Part shown: positions 15,693-23,466 of the stretch, piece after piece
Layout of the letters: each line of letters opens with the position of its first letter
Numbering within the stretch: the stretch's first letter is position 1
Assembly: GCA_045544955.1 (NCBI GenBank)
Contig: JAZPZY010000044.1
Coordinates: forward strand, 1-27,649
Direction of reading: 5' to 3'
DNA length: 27,649 nt
Origin: SIG701 sp045544955
GTDB lineage: Bacteria > Bacillota > Clostridia > Oscillospirales > CAG-272
Made by a program: the position numbers and the translations under genes
Notes under the pieces: generated by a model
Databases searched by the model: none
The model's input: only the letters and a program-made list of their open reading frames with translations
Told to the model about the DNA's origin: nothing

Positions 15693-15755
15693 CGGGGAGG
15701 ACCTTTTTGCAAAAAGGTCCTCCCCGTACCCCTCTCCAAAAAACTTTATACTGGG
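15693..15755. repeat. Core-palindrome element, copy 6
   Basis: The perfect 34-bp palindrome 15693-15726 has left arm CGGGGAGGACC and a TTTTTGCAAAAA core. Its flank TACCCCTCTCC, then AAAAAACTTTATACTG, follows on the right. It lies between yfcE and mnmA, with the palindrome toward the mnmA start. Confidence 0.9.
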
Positions 15756-15819
15756 TTCGGGGGAATGCGGCAGCGTACGAATGTCCGCTTTTGCCGCGTT
15801 TTCAGTCTGCTGGTAGGGC

Positions 15820-15860
15820 CGAGTTCGCGCGAGTTAGCTTTGCTAACTCGGTCGAACTCG
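15820..15860. repeat. Nested CGAGTT hairpin, copy A
   Basis: Outer arms are CGAGTTCG (15820-15827) and CGAACTCG (15853-15860). Inner arms are CGAGTTAGC (15830-15838) and GCTAACTCG (15842-15850) over a three-base loop. Two unpaired bases separate outer and inner stems on each side. The 41-nt layout is identical to 23288-23328, where the inner A-T pair is replaced by G-C. Confidence 0.9.
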
Positions 15861-15893
15861 CGGCGCCTTCGACGACCCGTCCCGCACCCCCTG

Positions 15894-16409
15894 TTAGTCC
15901 AAGATCACACGCTTAAACTCTTTCCCATCCATAATGAGGGCGGCGTGGGCACTGCCCCCTTTTGGGATGGACACCGATCCCGGGTTCAGGCAGCGGATGC
16001 CGTTCCGGATCTCGTCCATGGGGATATGGGTATGCCCGGAGAGGAACACGTCCCCCTCTCTGAGGGGCGGCAGGTTATCCGGGGAGGCAAGGTGGCCGTG
16101 GGTGAGGTAGACCAGGTGATCGCCCAGATCCATGACGGCGTAATCGGCCATGGTGGGGAACGGCAGGACCATCTGATCCACCTCGGCCTCGCAGTTGCCT
16201 CTTACGGAGAGGATCCTTGATGAAAACGGGGTGAGCATTTCGATGACTTTTTTCGGTGCGTACTCATCCGGCAGATCGTTGCGGGGGCCGTGATAGAGGA
16301 TATCACCGAGGAGGATGAGCCGATCCGCCCCGGAGGCGGTAAAGGCGTCCAGCATTTTCCGGCACCAGAAGGCGGAGCCGTGGATATCGGAGGCGATGAA
16401 GTAGAGCAT
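15894..16409 (-). CDS. yfcE: YfcE/MJ0936-type metallophosphodiesterase
   Basis: 171 residues, the length of the small phosphodiesterase family. All metal-binding motifs of the calcineurin-like fold are present: DIH (Asp8, His10), GD (Asp36), GNCE (Asn72), HGH (His104, His106) and GHTH (His126, His128). Members hydrolyse model phosphodiesters, and the natural substrate is usually unknown. AAAGGAG seven bases before ATG 16409 supports the start. It stands alone, with hairpin-rich gaps on both sides. Confidence 0.92.
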   Translation of the reverse strand: MLYFIASDIHGSAFWCRKMLDAFTASGADRLILLGDILYHGPRNDLPDEYAPKKVIEMLTPFSSRILSVRGNCEAEVDQMVLPFPTMADYAVMDLGDHLVYLTHGHLASPDNLPPLREGDVFLSGHTHIPMDEIRNGIRCLNPGSVSIPKGGSAHAALIMDGKEFKRVILD

Positions 16410-16447
16410 AAAAGGACTCCTTTGGGATTATATTTTGTGTATTTTCT

Positions 16448-16635
16448 GCGGGGCGCCGCCCCGCGCCCTGCACGAAGGGGGGAGTGTGCCCCCCTTCGTG
16501 GCAACCGCACACCAAGAGGGGACACCCCTCTTGGATCTCCCTCGGGTGGCGTGTTTCAAATGCCAATGATGCCGAGCATCATTGGCGGGGACGGTTACCG
16601 CCCGGACGTTCGTACGGGAACGCGGCTTCGCCGCG
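16448..16635. repeat. Cluster of five unrelated perfect hairpins
   Basis: Within the 315-bp gap 16410-16724 five perfect stems follow each other: GCGGGGC with complement (16448-16464), a 12-bp stem starting CACGAAGG (16471-16500), a 10-bp stem CCAAGAGGGG (16512-16534), an 11-bp stem GCCAATGATGC (16562-16586) and CGCGGC (16621-16635). Four loops are three bases and one is six. Arms share no sequence. No gene is convincing here. Confidence 0.85.
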
Positions 16636-16656
16636 GAGGGTGCAGCGAATTTTGTA

Positions 16657-16714
16657 AATAGTTCAAAGGTTTTTGCGGGGGCTTGGGGGTGCTTTTTGCA
16701 AAAAGCACCCCCAA
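16657..16714. repeat. Core-palindrome element, copy 7 (reverse orientation)
   Basis: The perfect 32-bp palindrome 16683-16714 has left arm TTGGGGGTGC and a TTTTTGCAAAAA core. The reversed flank AATAGTTCAAAGGTTTTTGC lies on its left. It ends 10 nt from the stop codon of the radical SAM gene and is almost identical to copy 5. Confidence 0.9.
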
Positions 16715-16724
16715 ACGCATCCCC

Positions 16725-17585
16725 CTAAAACGCCGGCGTGTATGCCGCTGTAGCGGCGGCGGCGTCCTGGGAGAAGCCGTCGAATCCCAGGCGGAGTGCC
16801 TCGTCTCTGACCGATTCATACTCAAAGGTAGTGACGCGGCGGCGGAGTGTCTTCATTTCCGGCGGGGCAAAATCGGGGGTATACTGCCGCATGAGGGACA
16901 GCACCACCGATGTCGGCGGCACGGTTTCGGCGGCAAGGCGGAGTGCGGACACGGAATCGTGCCGGCCGCCGGGCAGAACCAGGTGCCGCACGACCACGCC
17001 GGAGCAAAGCCGTTCGCCCTGCCATTTTGGCTCGCCTGCCGTTTGTACCATGGCGGAAAGGGCGGCGGCGGCGATCTCCGGATAATCCGGGGCGGCACTG
17101 TACTTTTCGGAAAGCTCTTTCGTGCCGTACTTCATATCGGTGAGGAAAATATCCACAAGTCCTTTGCATTTCCGCACCGTTTCTTCCGTTTCGTAGCCGC
17201 CCGTATTCCATATCACGGGGACGGACAGCCTATCTTTCACCCGGGCAAGGGCGGAAAGGATCGCATCGGCGTACTGGGTGGGCGAGATGAGGTCGATATT
17301 CTCCGCGCCCCGCTCTCTCAGTGCCAGCATCTCCTCTGCCAGCCGGTCTTCGTCCCATATCTCCCCGGGGATCTCGCACCGGGAGATGGGTTTGTTCTGG
17401 CAATAGACGCATTTCAGGGGGCATCCCGTAAAGAAGATAGCCCCGGAGGGGGTGCCAAGGCACGGCTCCTCCCAGTTATGGAGCATCACCTTTGCCACAC
17501 GGATGCCGGCGGCGGCACCGCAGAAGCCCGTCTCCCCGGCGGCACGGTCCGCACCGCACCGGCGGGGGCACGCTTCACACCTCAC
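16725..17585 (-). CDS. PflX-like radical SAM protein (COG1313 type)
   Basis: 286 residues. The radical SAM motif CPLKCVYC (Cys55, Cys59, Cys62) binds a 4Fe-4S cluster and S-adenosylmethionine. Cys3, Cys6, Cys10 and Cys22 form an extra N-terminal cysteine set typical of the PflX group, which resembles pyruvate formate-lyase activases but whose substrates are not established. It is the last gene of the subtilase operon: the GTG start overlaps the stop of the preceding gene in a GTGA, so it is translationally coupled to a predicted secreted protein. No glycyl radical enzyme lies nearby. The functional link to the subtilases is unknown. Confidence 0.88.
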   Translation of the reverse strand: MRCEACPRRCGADRAAGETGFCGAAAGIRVAKVMLHNWEEPCLGTPSGAIFFTGCPLKCVYCQNKPISRCEIPGEIWDEDRLAEEMLALRERGAENIDLISPTQYADAILSALARVKDRLSVPVIWNTGGYETEETVRKCKGLVDIFLTDMKYGTKELSEKYSAAPDYPEIAAAALSAMVQTAGEPKWQGERLCSGVVVRHLVLPGGRHDSVSALRLAAETVPPTSVVLSLMRQYTPDFAPPEMKTLRRRVTTFEYESVRDEALRLGFDGFSQDAAAATAAYTPAF

Positions 17586-20290
17586 GGCGTGCCTGCCAAA
17601 AGCTCGGCAAGCTGTGCTTTCGTAAGCCGTGCCGTCCGGTAGGAGCCGGCGGCGTCGGTGATCTCGATATACAGGGGAGATTCGCCGTCGTATCCGCTGA
17701 TACGGGCGGTACAGGTATCCGACGTGCCGGTGAGAAAGGCGTTCTCGTACTGTCTTGACAGATCGTAGATCCGCACGCTGCGGAGGGACGTATTATCCGA
17801 GGCGGTGACGGTGAGGGTAAAGGCGTCCTCCCCGTCTTTTTCCGCACGGATCTCCTCGATCACGGGGCGGGTACTGTCCGCGCGGACGAAGAATCCCATA
17901 TACTGGACGCTTTCGCCGCCGTCGGCGGTCAGGCGGATCTCACAGGTATACGTGCCGTCGGGGAACAAAAACGATGGATCGTCCTGGGCGGCAAAATTCC
18001 ACACGGGAATCACGGCGTGCTTTCCGGTCTGTATATACCGGGGGATATTCAGCACCACGCGCTCCATCAGCACGTGCCCGTCCGCATCCAGCATGCGGAC
18101 GGCGGCCGAATCCAGATCCCTAAGGGTGCAGATGCCCACCTCCAGAAATCCTTCTCTAAGGATCACGGGGCTTACGATATTATACGCCTCGTCCCACGTG
18201 ACGGGATCGGCGGTGATATCCGTGATGCCGATCTTCTGGGAGGTGCCGTTTTCCGTATTGAGCACGGCCAGATAGGCGGGGGCGATGACTGCCTCATTTT
18301 CGTCGTACACGGAGGCATCCGCTAAGGGGGCGGCGTGGGGATCGCCCCAGAACAGGATCACGGGACGGGACACGGTCACGGGCTCCTCTTCGGTATTGGC
18401 CGATTGGGCAGTCATGGTAAAGGAGCCGTCCAGATAATAGCCGTAGACGGCGTTTTTGCGGAGGGCTTCCGCCGTTTCAAAGGGGAGAGTGATCTGCACC
18501 GCACCCCGGACCGTCCGTCCGGGAGGCACGGTGAACATGCCCGACTCGCTGTCGGACAGCTTTACGGTGACGCCGGGCACCGGCGTGCTTTCGCCGGTGA
18601 GATTGCCGTTTTCATCCACCGTATCGGTGGTAAAGGCACCGCCGGTGAGGGTACAGCGGACGGCGGTCTTGCCCGTATTGGTTACGGTAAAGGAGACGGT
18701 GCACCGGTTTTCCTCCGGCAGAGGCGCACTGACGGACACGGCGGCGCCGTCCGGAGCTGCACTGACCGTCAGGGGGAACGTCTCTGCCCCGGTGATAAGG
18801 CCGGCACCCTGGATCCGGGTGTCAACGGGCACGCCGTTCTCCCCGAGGATGGGACAGGCGGCGGCGGACAGAAGCGTCACGGGGGAAATATTCCGGATGC
18901 CGGCGGCACGCATATACTGGACCGCACGGGCGCAGAAGCCCGCCGCCTGTGCCGCGGCAAGGTAGGTACCGGAACGGTAGATGAAGCCGTTTTCACCGTC
19001 CGGGCAGAGGACGTTCTCACCCGGGCAGAGGAATGTGACGGCCTTCGTAAAGGAGGCGGCCAGTCCTCTTGCGGTGAAGGATGCCGCACCGGGCATGGCG
19101 TCGGGCAGGGTGATCTCTTTCACGGAATCCCCGGCGAGGAGGACGTCGCCGTCCTTTTCGCTTACCATCACGGCGGGGATCTGCACGCCTTCCAGTGCCA
19201 TCTGGACGATGCCGCCTCCGTTATCGGCCACGATCAGTGCGGCGGCGCCGGCGGCACCGGCGGCGTTTGCTTTTTCGGCGAAGGTGATCTCACCGCGGCG
19301 CACCACGGCGATCTTACCCTCCACGTTCAGCCCCTCGTAATCGGCGGGGGCACCCGCGCCCGGCACGGGCACGGCGGAGACGGTCTGTCCGGCGAAGAGC
19401 CGGCCGAAGGTTTTTCCGATATACAAAAGGGAGGAATCAGAATACAGGATCTCCGTCTCACCAAGGGTAAAGGAGGTGATATGCCCGTACGGATCGGCGG
19501 CGGCACCGATCAGGTACGCACCGTCGGCCTCGGCCATGGCAGAGAGCGTGCCTCTGTCGGGCACGGAGGCGGGAAGGGTCCTCGTCAGCTTCTGCATATC
19601 GGCGGACACGTCGCCGGCACTTACAATGACGGGGATTCCTTCTTCCTTTGCGCGGCGGATGGCGGCAAGGACGCTTTCTGCGCCCGAAACGCCGCGGGTG
19701 CTGAGCAGGATCACGTCCGCGCCCAGGCGGACGGCGTCGTCAATGGCGTTGACCACCGCACCGGGGATGAGATCAGAGGTAAGGTCCCGGGCGGCTTTCA
19801 TGAGAAGAAGCTGTGCGTCCGGGGCGGCGCCCATAAAATCGGCGTCGTGGGTCACGGTGCCGTCCTCGTTTTCTATATCGCCCTCGCCCTTATAGCATCC
19901 GGCGGCCAAAGCGGCGGCGGTGGTGCCAAGCTCAGAGATATGGGAAACGTCCGTATCGAGGGCTTCCGCCTCCTCTGCGGGGATCTCCCAATGGGTGGCG
20001 TAATCCAGAGAAAAGGGAATCTTTTCGCTGACGTAGCCGGCGGTATAGGCGGAGCCCAGAGCACGCGCCACGTCTTTTTTGGAAAGGGCGGGGTTTTCGG
20101 GGCTCGTTTCAAACACCCGGTTATCCGTCTGAAAGCCGGCGTCGATGACGGCGATGACGGTGCCGGCACCGGTATAGTTCTCCATCTGACGGGAAGCACC
20201 GTTTTCCGCGGACAGGGGCGTGACGGAAAAGGGCAGAAGAAGAAAGGCGCAGAGCACGGCGGACAGCCGGCGTAAGATTGGTTTTTTCAT
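17582..20290 (-). CDS. Secreted subtilase-fold pseudoprotease
   Basis: 902 residues. An N-terminal signal peptide ends near LSA (26-28) with no lipobox. The fold follows the intact S8 subtilase encoded directly upstream. Asp50 (VIAVIDAGF) is kept. The HGTH motif has become LGTT, so Leu121 replaces the catalytic His; the oxyanion Asn is Asp227 (SAGD); and GTSMAAP has become GTYLAAA, so Tyr443 replaces the catalytic Ser. A PA-like insertion (about 310-390) and C-terminal beta domains remain. The reading frame is open and conserved-looking, so it is a pseudoenzyme rather than a decayed gene. It starts 4 bp after the active gene, with AAAGGAGG at 9-nt spacing. A role as chaperone, inhibitor or ligand-binding partner is speculation. 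Confidence 0.88.
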   Translation of the reverse strand: MKKPILRRLSAVLCAFLLLPFSVTPLSAENGASRQMENYTGAGTVIAVIDAGFQTDNRVFETSPENPALSKKDVARALGSAYTAGYVSEKIPFSLDYATHWEIPAEEAEALDTDVSHISELGTTAAALAAGCYKGEGDIENEDGTVTHDADFMGAAPDAQLLLMKAARDLTSDLIPGAVVNAIDDAVRLGADVILLSTRGVSGAESVLAAIRRAKEEGIPVIVSAGDVSADMQKLTRTLPASVPDRGTLSAMAEADGAYLIGAAADPYGHITSFTLGETEILYSDSSLLYIGKTFGRLFAGQTVSAVPVPGAGAPADYEGLNVEGKIAVVRRGEITFAEKANAAGAAGAAALIVADNGGGIVQMALEGVQIPAVMVSEKDGDVLLAGDSVKEITLPDAMPGAASFTARGLAASFTKAVTFLCPGENVLCPDGENGFIYRSGTYLAAAQAAGFCARAVQYMRAAGIRNISPVTLLSAAACPILGENGVPVDTRIQGAGLITGAETFPLTVSAAPDGAAVSVSAPLPEENRCTVSFTVTNTGKTAVRCTLTGGAFTTDTVDENGNLTGESTPVPGVTVKLSDSESGMFTVPPGRTVRGAVQITLPFETAEALRKNAVYGYYLDGSFTMTAQSANTEEEPVTVSRPVILFWGDPHAAPLADASVYDENEAVIAPAYLAVLNTENGTSQKIGITDITADPVTWDEAYNIVSPVILREGFLEVGICTLRDLDSAAVRMLDADGHVLMERVVLNIPRYIQTGKHAVIPVWNFAAQDDPSFLFPDGTYTCEIRLTADGGESVQYMGFFVRADSTRPVIEEIRAEKDGEDAFTLTVTASDNTSLRSVRIYDLSRQYENAFLTGTSDTCTARISGYDGESPLYIEITDAAGSYRTARLTKAQLAELLAGTP

Positions 20291-20294
20291 TCGG

Positions 20295-23153
20295 TCAGTC
20301 CTCCTTTTCTGCGGACGGGGTATCCGTATAGCACCGGTCCACGGTGACGTTGCCGGCGCAGTCCTCGGCGCGGACGTACACGTACTCCGCATCCCGGGGC
20401 AGTTCTGCCCGGAGCTGCAGATGCGGCATGGGACCCAGGATCTCTTTCTCCAGAAGATACTCCGGAGAGTCGGGATCGGCGGGATCAAAATCGGGATTTT
20501 TCGCGTAGATGCGGAGGGAGTGGAGCATGCCCGCATCCCGTGCCTCCGCACGCACCGTATTACCCACACGGGAGAAAGAAAGGGCGGGGTCCTTCGTATC
20601 CAGGGTGACGGGGATGTCCATGGTCTGCACGCCGCCGCTTATAGAATAGGCGGTGATATGCACCGTATAGGCACCGTCGTCCCAGAAGAAGTGGTCGTTC
20701 CAGCCGTCCGTTCCGTCCCACAGGGCGAAGGCGGCGGCATGGATCCCCTCGGCGGTGGAAAAGGTTTTCGTCGTGCCGGCAAAGGCACCCTCGTACACCG
20801 ATTCCCCGGCGGGGTCATACACGGTGATCTGTCCCCGGGCGATACTGCGGAGGGGATACAGCCGGAACCACAGCACGTCCGCCACGCCGTCCCCGTCCGG
20901 GGAAAAGGCGAAATAGCGGGAATCGGGGTACAGCTCCCGGGGGGCGGCGTAGCTGCCCTGCAAAAACAGGGCCTGTCCGCCGTAGTAGCTCTCGTAGCCG
21001 TCCCAGTCGCCCCCGTCGATCATGGGGGCGTCGTTCCAGTCCCCGGCAAAGCCGAAGAAGGGCAGGGACGCTATATGCTCGCCCGCCCCGTCCCGGGCGG
21101 TGATATAGCCCTCCAGGAAGAAGCCGTGGGCGGCTGTCTCTCCGTGGGCGGAAAGAAAGGCGGCGTCCGGCACGATCTCTACGGACACGGTCTTTTTTCC
21201 GCCGGGGGCAAGGGTGATCTCCGTTTCGGAAAAGCGGATCATGGCAGGCACGGCCACAGGCTCGTAGGTGGTATACCACACGCCGTCCTTTTCCTCCGTG
21301 CCCTCGGTAATAAGATCGGCGGCAAGGCTGAGGGTCACGCCGTCCGCGCCGTAATTGGTAAACACAACGTCAAAGGCAAGGGTGCCCGTCTCGCCGGGCA
21401 GGCGATTGCCAAGGGAGATGACCGCCGCACCGTCCGCGCCGGCGGCGGTGACGGTCATTTTGGAAACGTCCGTATCAAAGCCCAGATTGCCGGCTCCCTG
21501 CACGCGGGGCGAGAGGGGCAGTCCCTCCTCACTCAAAAGAGGAACGGCGGCGGACATCAGCATGGCGCGGATATGGGTAAGGCGATCCTCCTCTTTCAGG
21601 GAGGTGAGCAGTGCACGCTTCTCCGCCATATAGGCGGCGGCGATGCCGCTGATCTGGGGTGCGGCCATGGAGGTACCGCTCATGACGTCGTACACACCGC
21701 CGGGCACGGCGGAAACCGCGTCCGCACCGACAGCGGTGAGATCCGGTGTGAGCGTCAGATCGGCCGAGGGGCCCCAGGAGGAAAAGCCTGCCGCACCCGG
21801 CAGGGTGATCTCGGAAAACTCTCCTTCCTCGCTGACGGTGATCTCGCCCACGCCCAGATAGGCAAGGTACGTGCCGTCCTCAAAGGAGACGGACACGGAG
21901 GGGATGGGCGCGTTGCCTACCGTCATGCGGAAGGCGGCCTCCGGCTCGGTACTGTACACGATCACGGCTGCGGCGCCGCGTGCGGCGGCGTTCTCCACTT
22001 TTTCGGCGAAGGTGATCTCACCCCGGGCCACGAGGGCGATCTTTCCCTTGACGTCCCGTCCCTCGTAATCGGAGAGGGCGCCCACGCCGGGCACGGTGAT
22101 AAAGGAGAGGCTTTGTCCGCCCAGCACCTCGGAAATGGTGGGGATCTCACCGAGGGTGGCCTCGTAGGCGTCGTCGTAGAAGATCTCCCGATTGCCCACC
22201 GTCAGTCGGTGGACGTAGTGGATACGGTTTTCGGAGGCGCCCACGGAAAGGGTCTCCGGCAGGATGGCCGGCTCACTCGTAAGGCCGGTATCCGGGTTGT
22301 CCGCACGCATGGCGTCGCTCTTTACCCCGGAGGGGCCGCTGGCCCCGTCGTTGCCCGAGGCACAGATCACGAGCACGCCTTCCTTTTCCGCCGCACGGAT
22401 GGCGGCGGCCAGCCGGGTCATGGCCACGTCCGAGGCGGCGGACACGGGGGCACCCAGGCTCAGATTGATCACGTCCGCACCTAAGCGGACCGCATCCTCC
22501 ACGGCCATGCAGAGATCGCTTTCCTGACAGGTTTCCCCGTCGTCGCTGAACACCTTCATGAGAAGAAGCTGGGCTGCGGGGGCGGCACCGGGCAGCGTTT
22601 CCTCTGCCTCACCGCCGGCGGCGGCCAGTGCCGCCACGTGGGTACCGTGCTCGCCCGCACCGCCCGTTACGTCGGTATCGTCGTGGGCGTAGTCGTAGGC
22701 AAAGGGGATCTTCTCCGATATATACATTTCCGCAAAGCGGGTATCGTCTTTGACTTTTTGATAAAACATGCCGGCGGCGTTGGTATCGTAGACGAACTCC
22801 ACGTAATCCTCGCGGCCGATCTTCGCCCCGGCTCCCTCGGGCAGGGTGAACGCCGGATGGCTTACGTCAAATCCCGTATCGATGATGGCGATGACCGTGC
22901 CGGCACCGGCTAAGGGATCGTCACTGCGGTACACCGCATCGTTTTCCGGCAGTTCGGCCAGCACCGTGTCCCCGTCCGCCTCGCCCCGGATCGAAAACGG
23001 CGCGGCAAACACACGCTCCGCCCCGAAGAATTCCGGCACGGACGGTATCTCCGGCGGCACCTGTGCCGATTCCTGTACGGGCACGCCGCAGGACGAAAGA
23101 AACAGCGTCATAAGCAAAACCGCCGAGATAACCCGGCTGAATACAGACCGCAT
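20295..23153 (-). CDS. Subtilisin-like (S8) cell-surface protease, lipoprotein
   Basis: 952 residues. A lipoprotein signal ends in LSSC (Cys22), so the mature protein should be anchored outside the membrane. The catalytic triad is complete: Asp92 (IIDTG), His169 (EHGTHVAAL) and Ser495 (SGTSMAAP); Asn268 (ASGND) forms the oxyanion hole. A PA domain (about 355-435) is inserted between His and Ser, and Fn3-like beta domains follow, the layout of lactocepin and C5a-peptidase-type envelope proteases. ATG 23153 is chosen because of the lipobox signal peptide and GAGG six bases upstream; upstream in-frame codons pass through the promoter and a repeat. It is the first gene of a three-gene operon with its own consensus-like promoter. 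Confidence 0.94.
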   Translation of the reverse strand: MRSVFSRVISAVLLMTLFLSSCGVPVQESAQVPPEIPSVPEFFGAERVFAAPFSIRGEADGDTVLAELPENDAVYRSDDPLAGAGTVIAIIDTGFDVSHPAFTLPEGAGAKIGREDYVEFVYDTNAAGMFYQKVKDDTRFAEMYISEKIPFAYDYAHDDTDVTGGAGEHGTHVAALAAAGGEAEETLPGAAPAAQLLLMKVFSDDGETCQESDLCMAVEDAVRLGADVINLSLGAPVSAASDVAMTRLAAAIRAAEKEGVLVICASGNDGASGPSGVKSDAMRADNPDTGLTSEPAILPETLSVGASENRIHYVHRLTVGNREIFYDDAYEATLGEIPTISEVLGGQSLSFITVPGVGALSDYEGRDVKGKIALVARGEITFAEKVENAAARGAAAVIVYSTEPEAAFRMTVGNAPIPSVSVSFEDGTYLAYLGVGEITVSEEGEFSEITLPGAAGFSSWGPSADLTLTPDLTAVGADAVSAVPGGVYDVMSGTSMAAPQISGIAAAYMAEKRALLTSLKEEDRLTHIRAMLMSAAVPLLSEEGLPLSPRVQGAGNLGFDTDVSKMTVTAAGADGAAVISLGNRLPGETGTLAFDVVFTNYGADGVTLSLAADLITEGTEEKDGVWYTTYEPVAVPAMIRFSETEITLAPGGKKTVSVEIVPDAAFLSAHGETAAHGFFLEGYITARDGAGEHIASLPFFGFAGDWNDAPMIDGGDWDGYESYYGGQALFLQGSYAAPRELYPDSRYFAFSPDGDGVADVLWFRLYPLRSIARGQITVYDPAGESVYEGAFAGTTKTFSTAEGIHAAAFALWDGTDGWNDHFFWDDGAYTVHITAYSISGGVQTMDIPVTLDTKDPALSFSRVGNTVRAEARDAGMLHSLRIYAKNPDFDPADPDSPEYLLEKEILGPMPHLQLRAELPRDAEYVYVRAEDCAGNVTVDRCYTDTPSAEKED

Positions 23154-23170
23154 AACACACCTCGAAAATT

Positions 23171-23185
23171 CTGATAATACATCAG
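23171..23185. promoter_or_regulatory. Inverted repeat at the subtilase transcription start
   Basis: CTGAT and ATCAG flank five bases, just downstream of the -10 element and around the predicted start of transcription. It could be an operator or a 5' hairpin. The repeat is short, so chance is possible. Confidence 0.4.
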
Positions 23186-23189
23186 TATA

Positions 23190-23218
23190 ATTATACCGCA
23201 GATCGCGGGGAAATGCAA
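23190..23218 (-). promoter_or_regulatory. Sigma-A promoter of the subtilase operon
   Basis: On the minus strand TTGCAT (23218-23213) and TATAAT (23195-23190) are spaced by 17 bp. The predicted start is near 23183, about 30 nt before ATG 23153. It drives the active protease, the pseudoprotease and the radical SAM gene as one unit. Confidence 0.85.
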
Positions 23219-23246
23219 TAGGGGCAAAAAGAGAGCGATAGGAAAG

Positions 23247-23345
23247 GCGGGGGAACCCTTTTGACAAAAGGGCTCCCCCGCACCCCTCGAGTTCGCCCGA
23301 GTTGGCATAGCCAACTCGCACGAACTCGGCAAAACCTTTTAACCT
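23247..23345. repeat. Core-palindrome element, copy 8, with nested CGAGTT hairpin copy B
   Basis: The palindrome 23247-23281 has arms GCGGGGG and CCCCCGC and a TTTTGACAAAA core, with one A-C mismatch. Its flank is split: after CACCCCT comes a 41-nt nested hairpin (23288-23328; outer arms CGAGTTCG/CGAACTCG, inner arms CGAGTTGGC/GCCAACTCG), and then the flank resumes as CAAAACCTTTTAACC. This looks like one element inserted in another. Confidence 0.88.
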
Positions 23346-23354
23346 ATTTACAGA

Positions 23355-23389
23355 TACAGTCTGTGCATCATTTCAGTGCACAGACTATA
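23355..23389. repeat. ACAGTCTGTGC hairpin, second copy
   Basis: A 13-position stem with one mismatch (23355-23367 with 23377-23389) over a nine-base loop. Its stem and loop (ATCATTTCA) match the reverse complement of the hairpin at 13820-13857. It lies between copies 8 and 9, as the other does between copies 4 and 5. The T-run after it is weak. Confidence 0.8.
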
Positions 23390-23398
23390 ATTGTTATA

Positions 23399-23452
23399 AT
23401 AGTTCAAAAGTTTTTGGGGGGCGTGGGGGGATTTTTTCAAAAATCCCCCCAC
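23399..23452. repeat. Core-palindrome element, copy 9 (reverse orientation)
   Basis: The palindrome 23423-23452 has arms GTGGGGGGA and TCCCCCCAC around a T-run/TC/A-run core. The reversed flank ATAGTTCAAAAGTTTTTGGG lies on its left. It ends 14 nt from the stop codon of the solute-binding lipoprotein gene. Confidence 0.85.
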
Positions 23453-23466
23453 ATAATCGTCCCCCC

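Noticed and set aside
16427..16432. TATAAT (minus strand) as a promoter for yfcE
   Set aside because: No -35 element at 17 bp, and transcription would start inside the ribosome binding site.
16290..16661. Small frames through the hairpin cluster
   Set aside because: They consist of hairpin arms read as protein, with no start signals; the real gene nearby is yfcE on the minus strand.
18335..22484. Long plus-strand frames antisense to the two subtilases
   Set aside because: Gly- and His-rich translations typical of shadow frames; no ribosome binding sites or family motifs.
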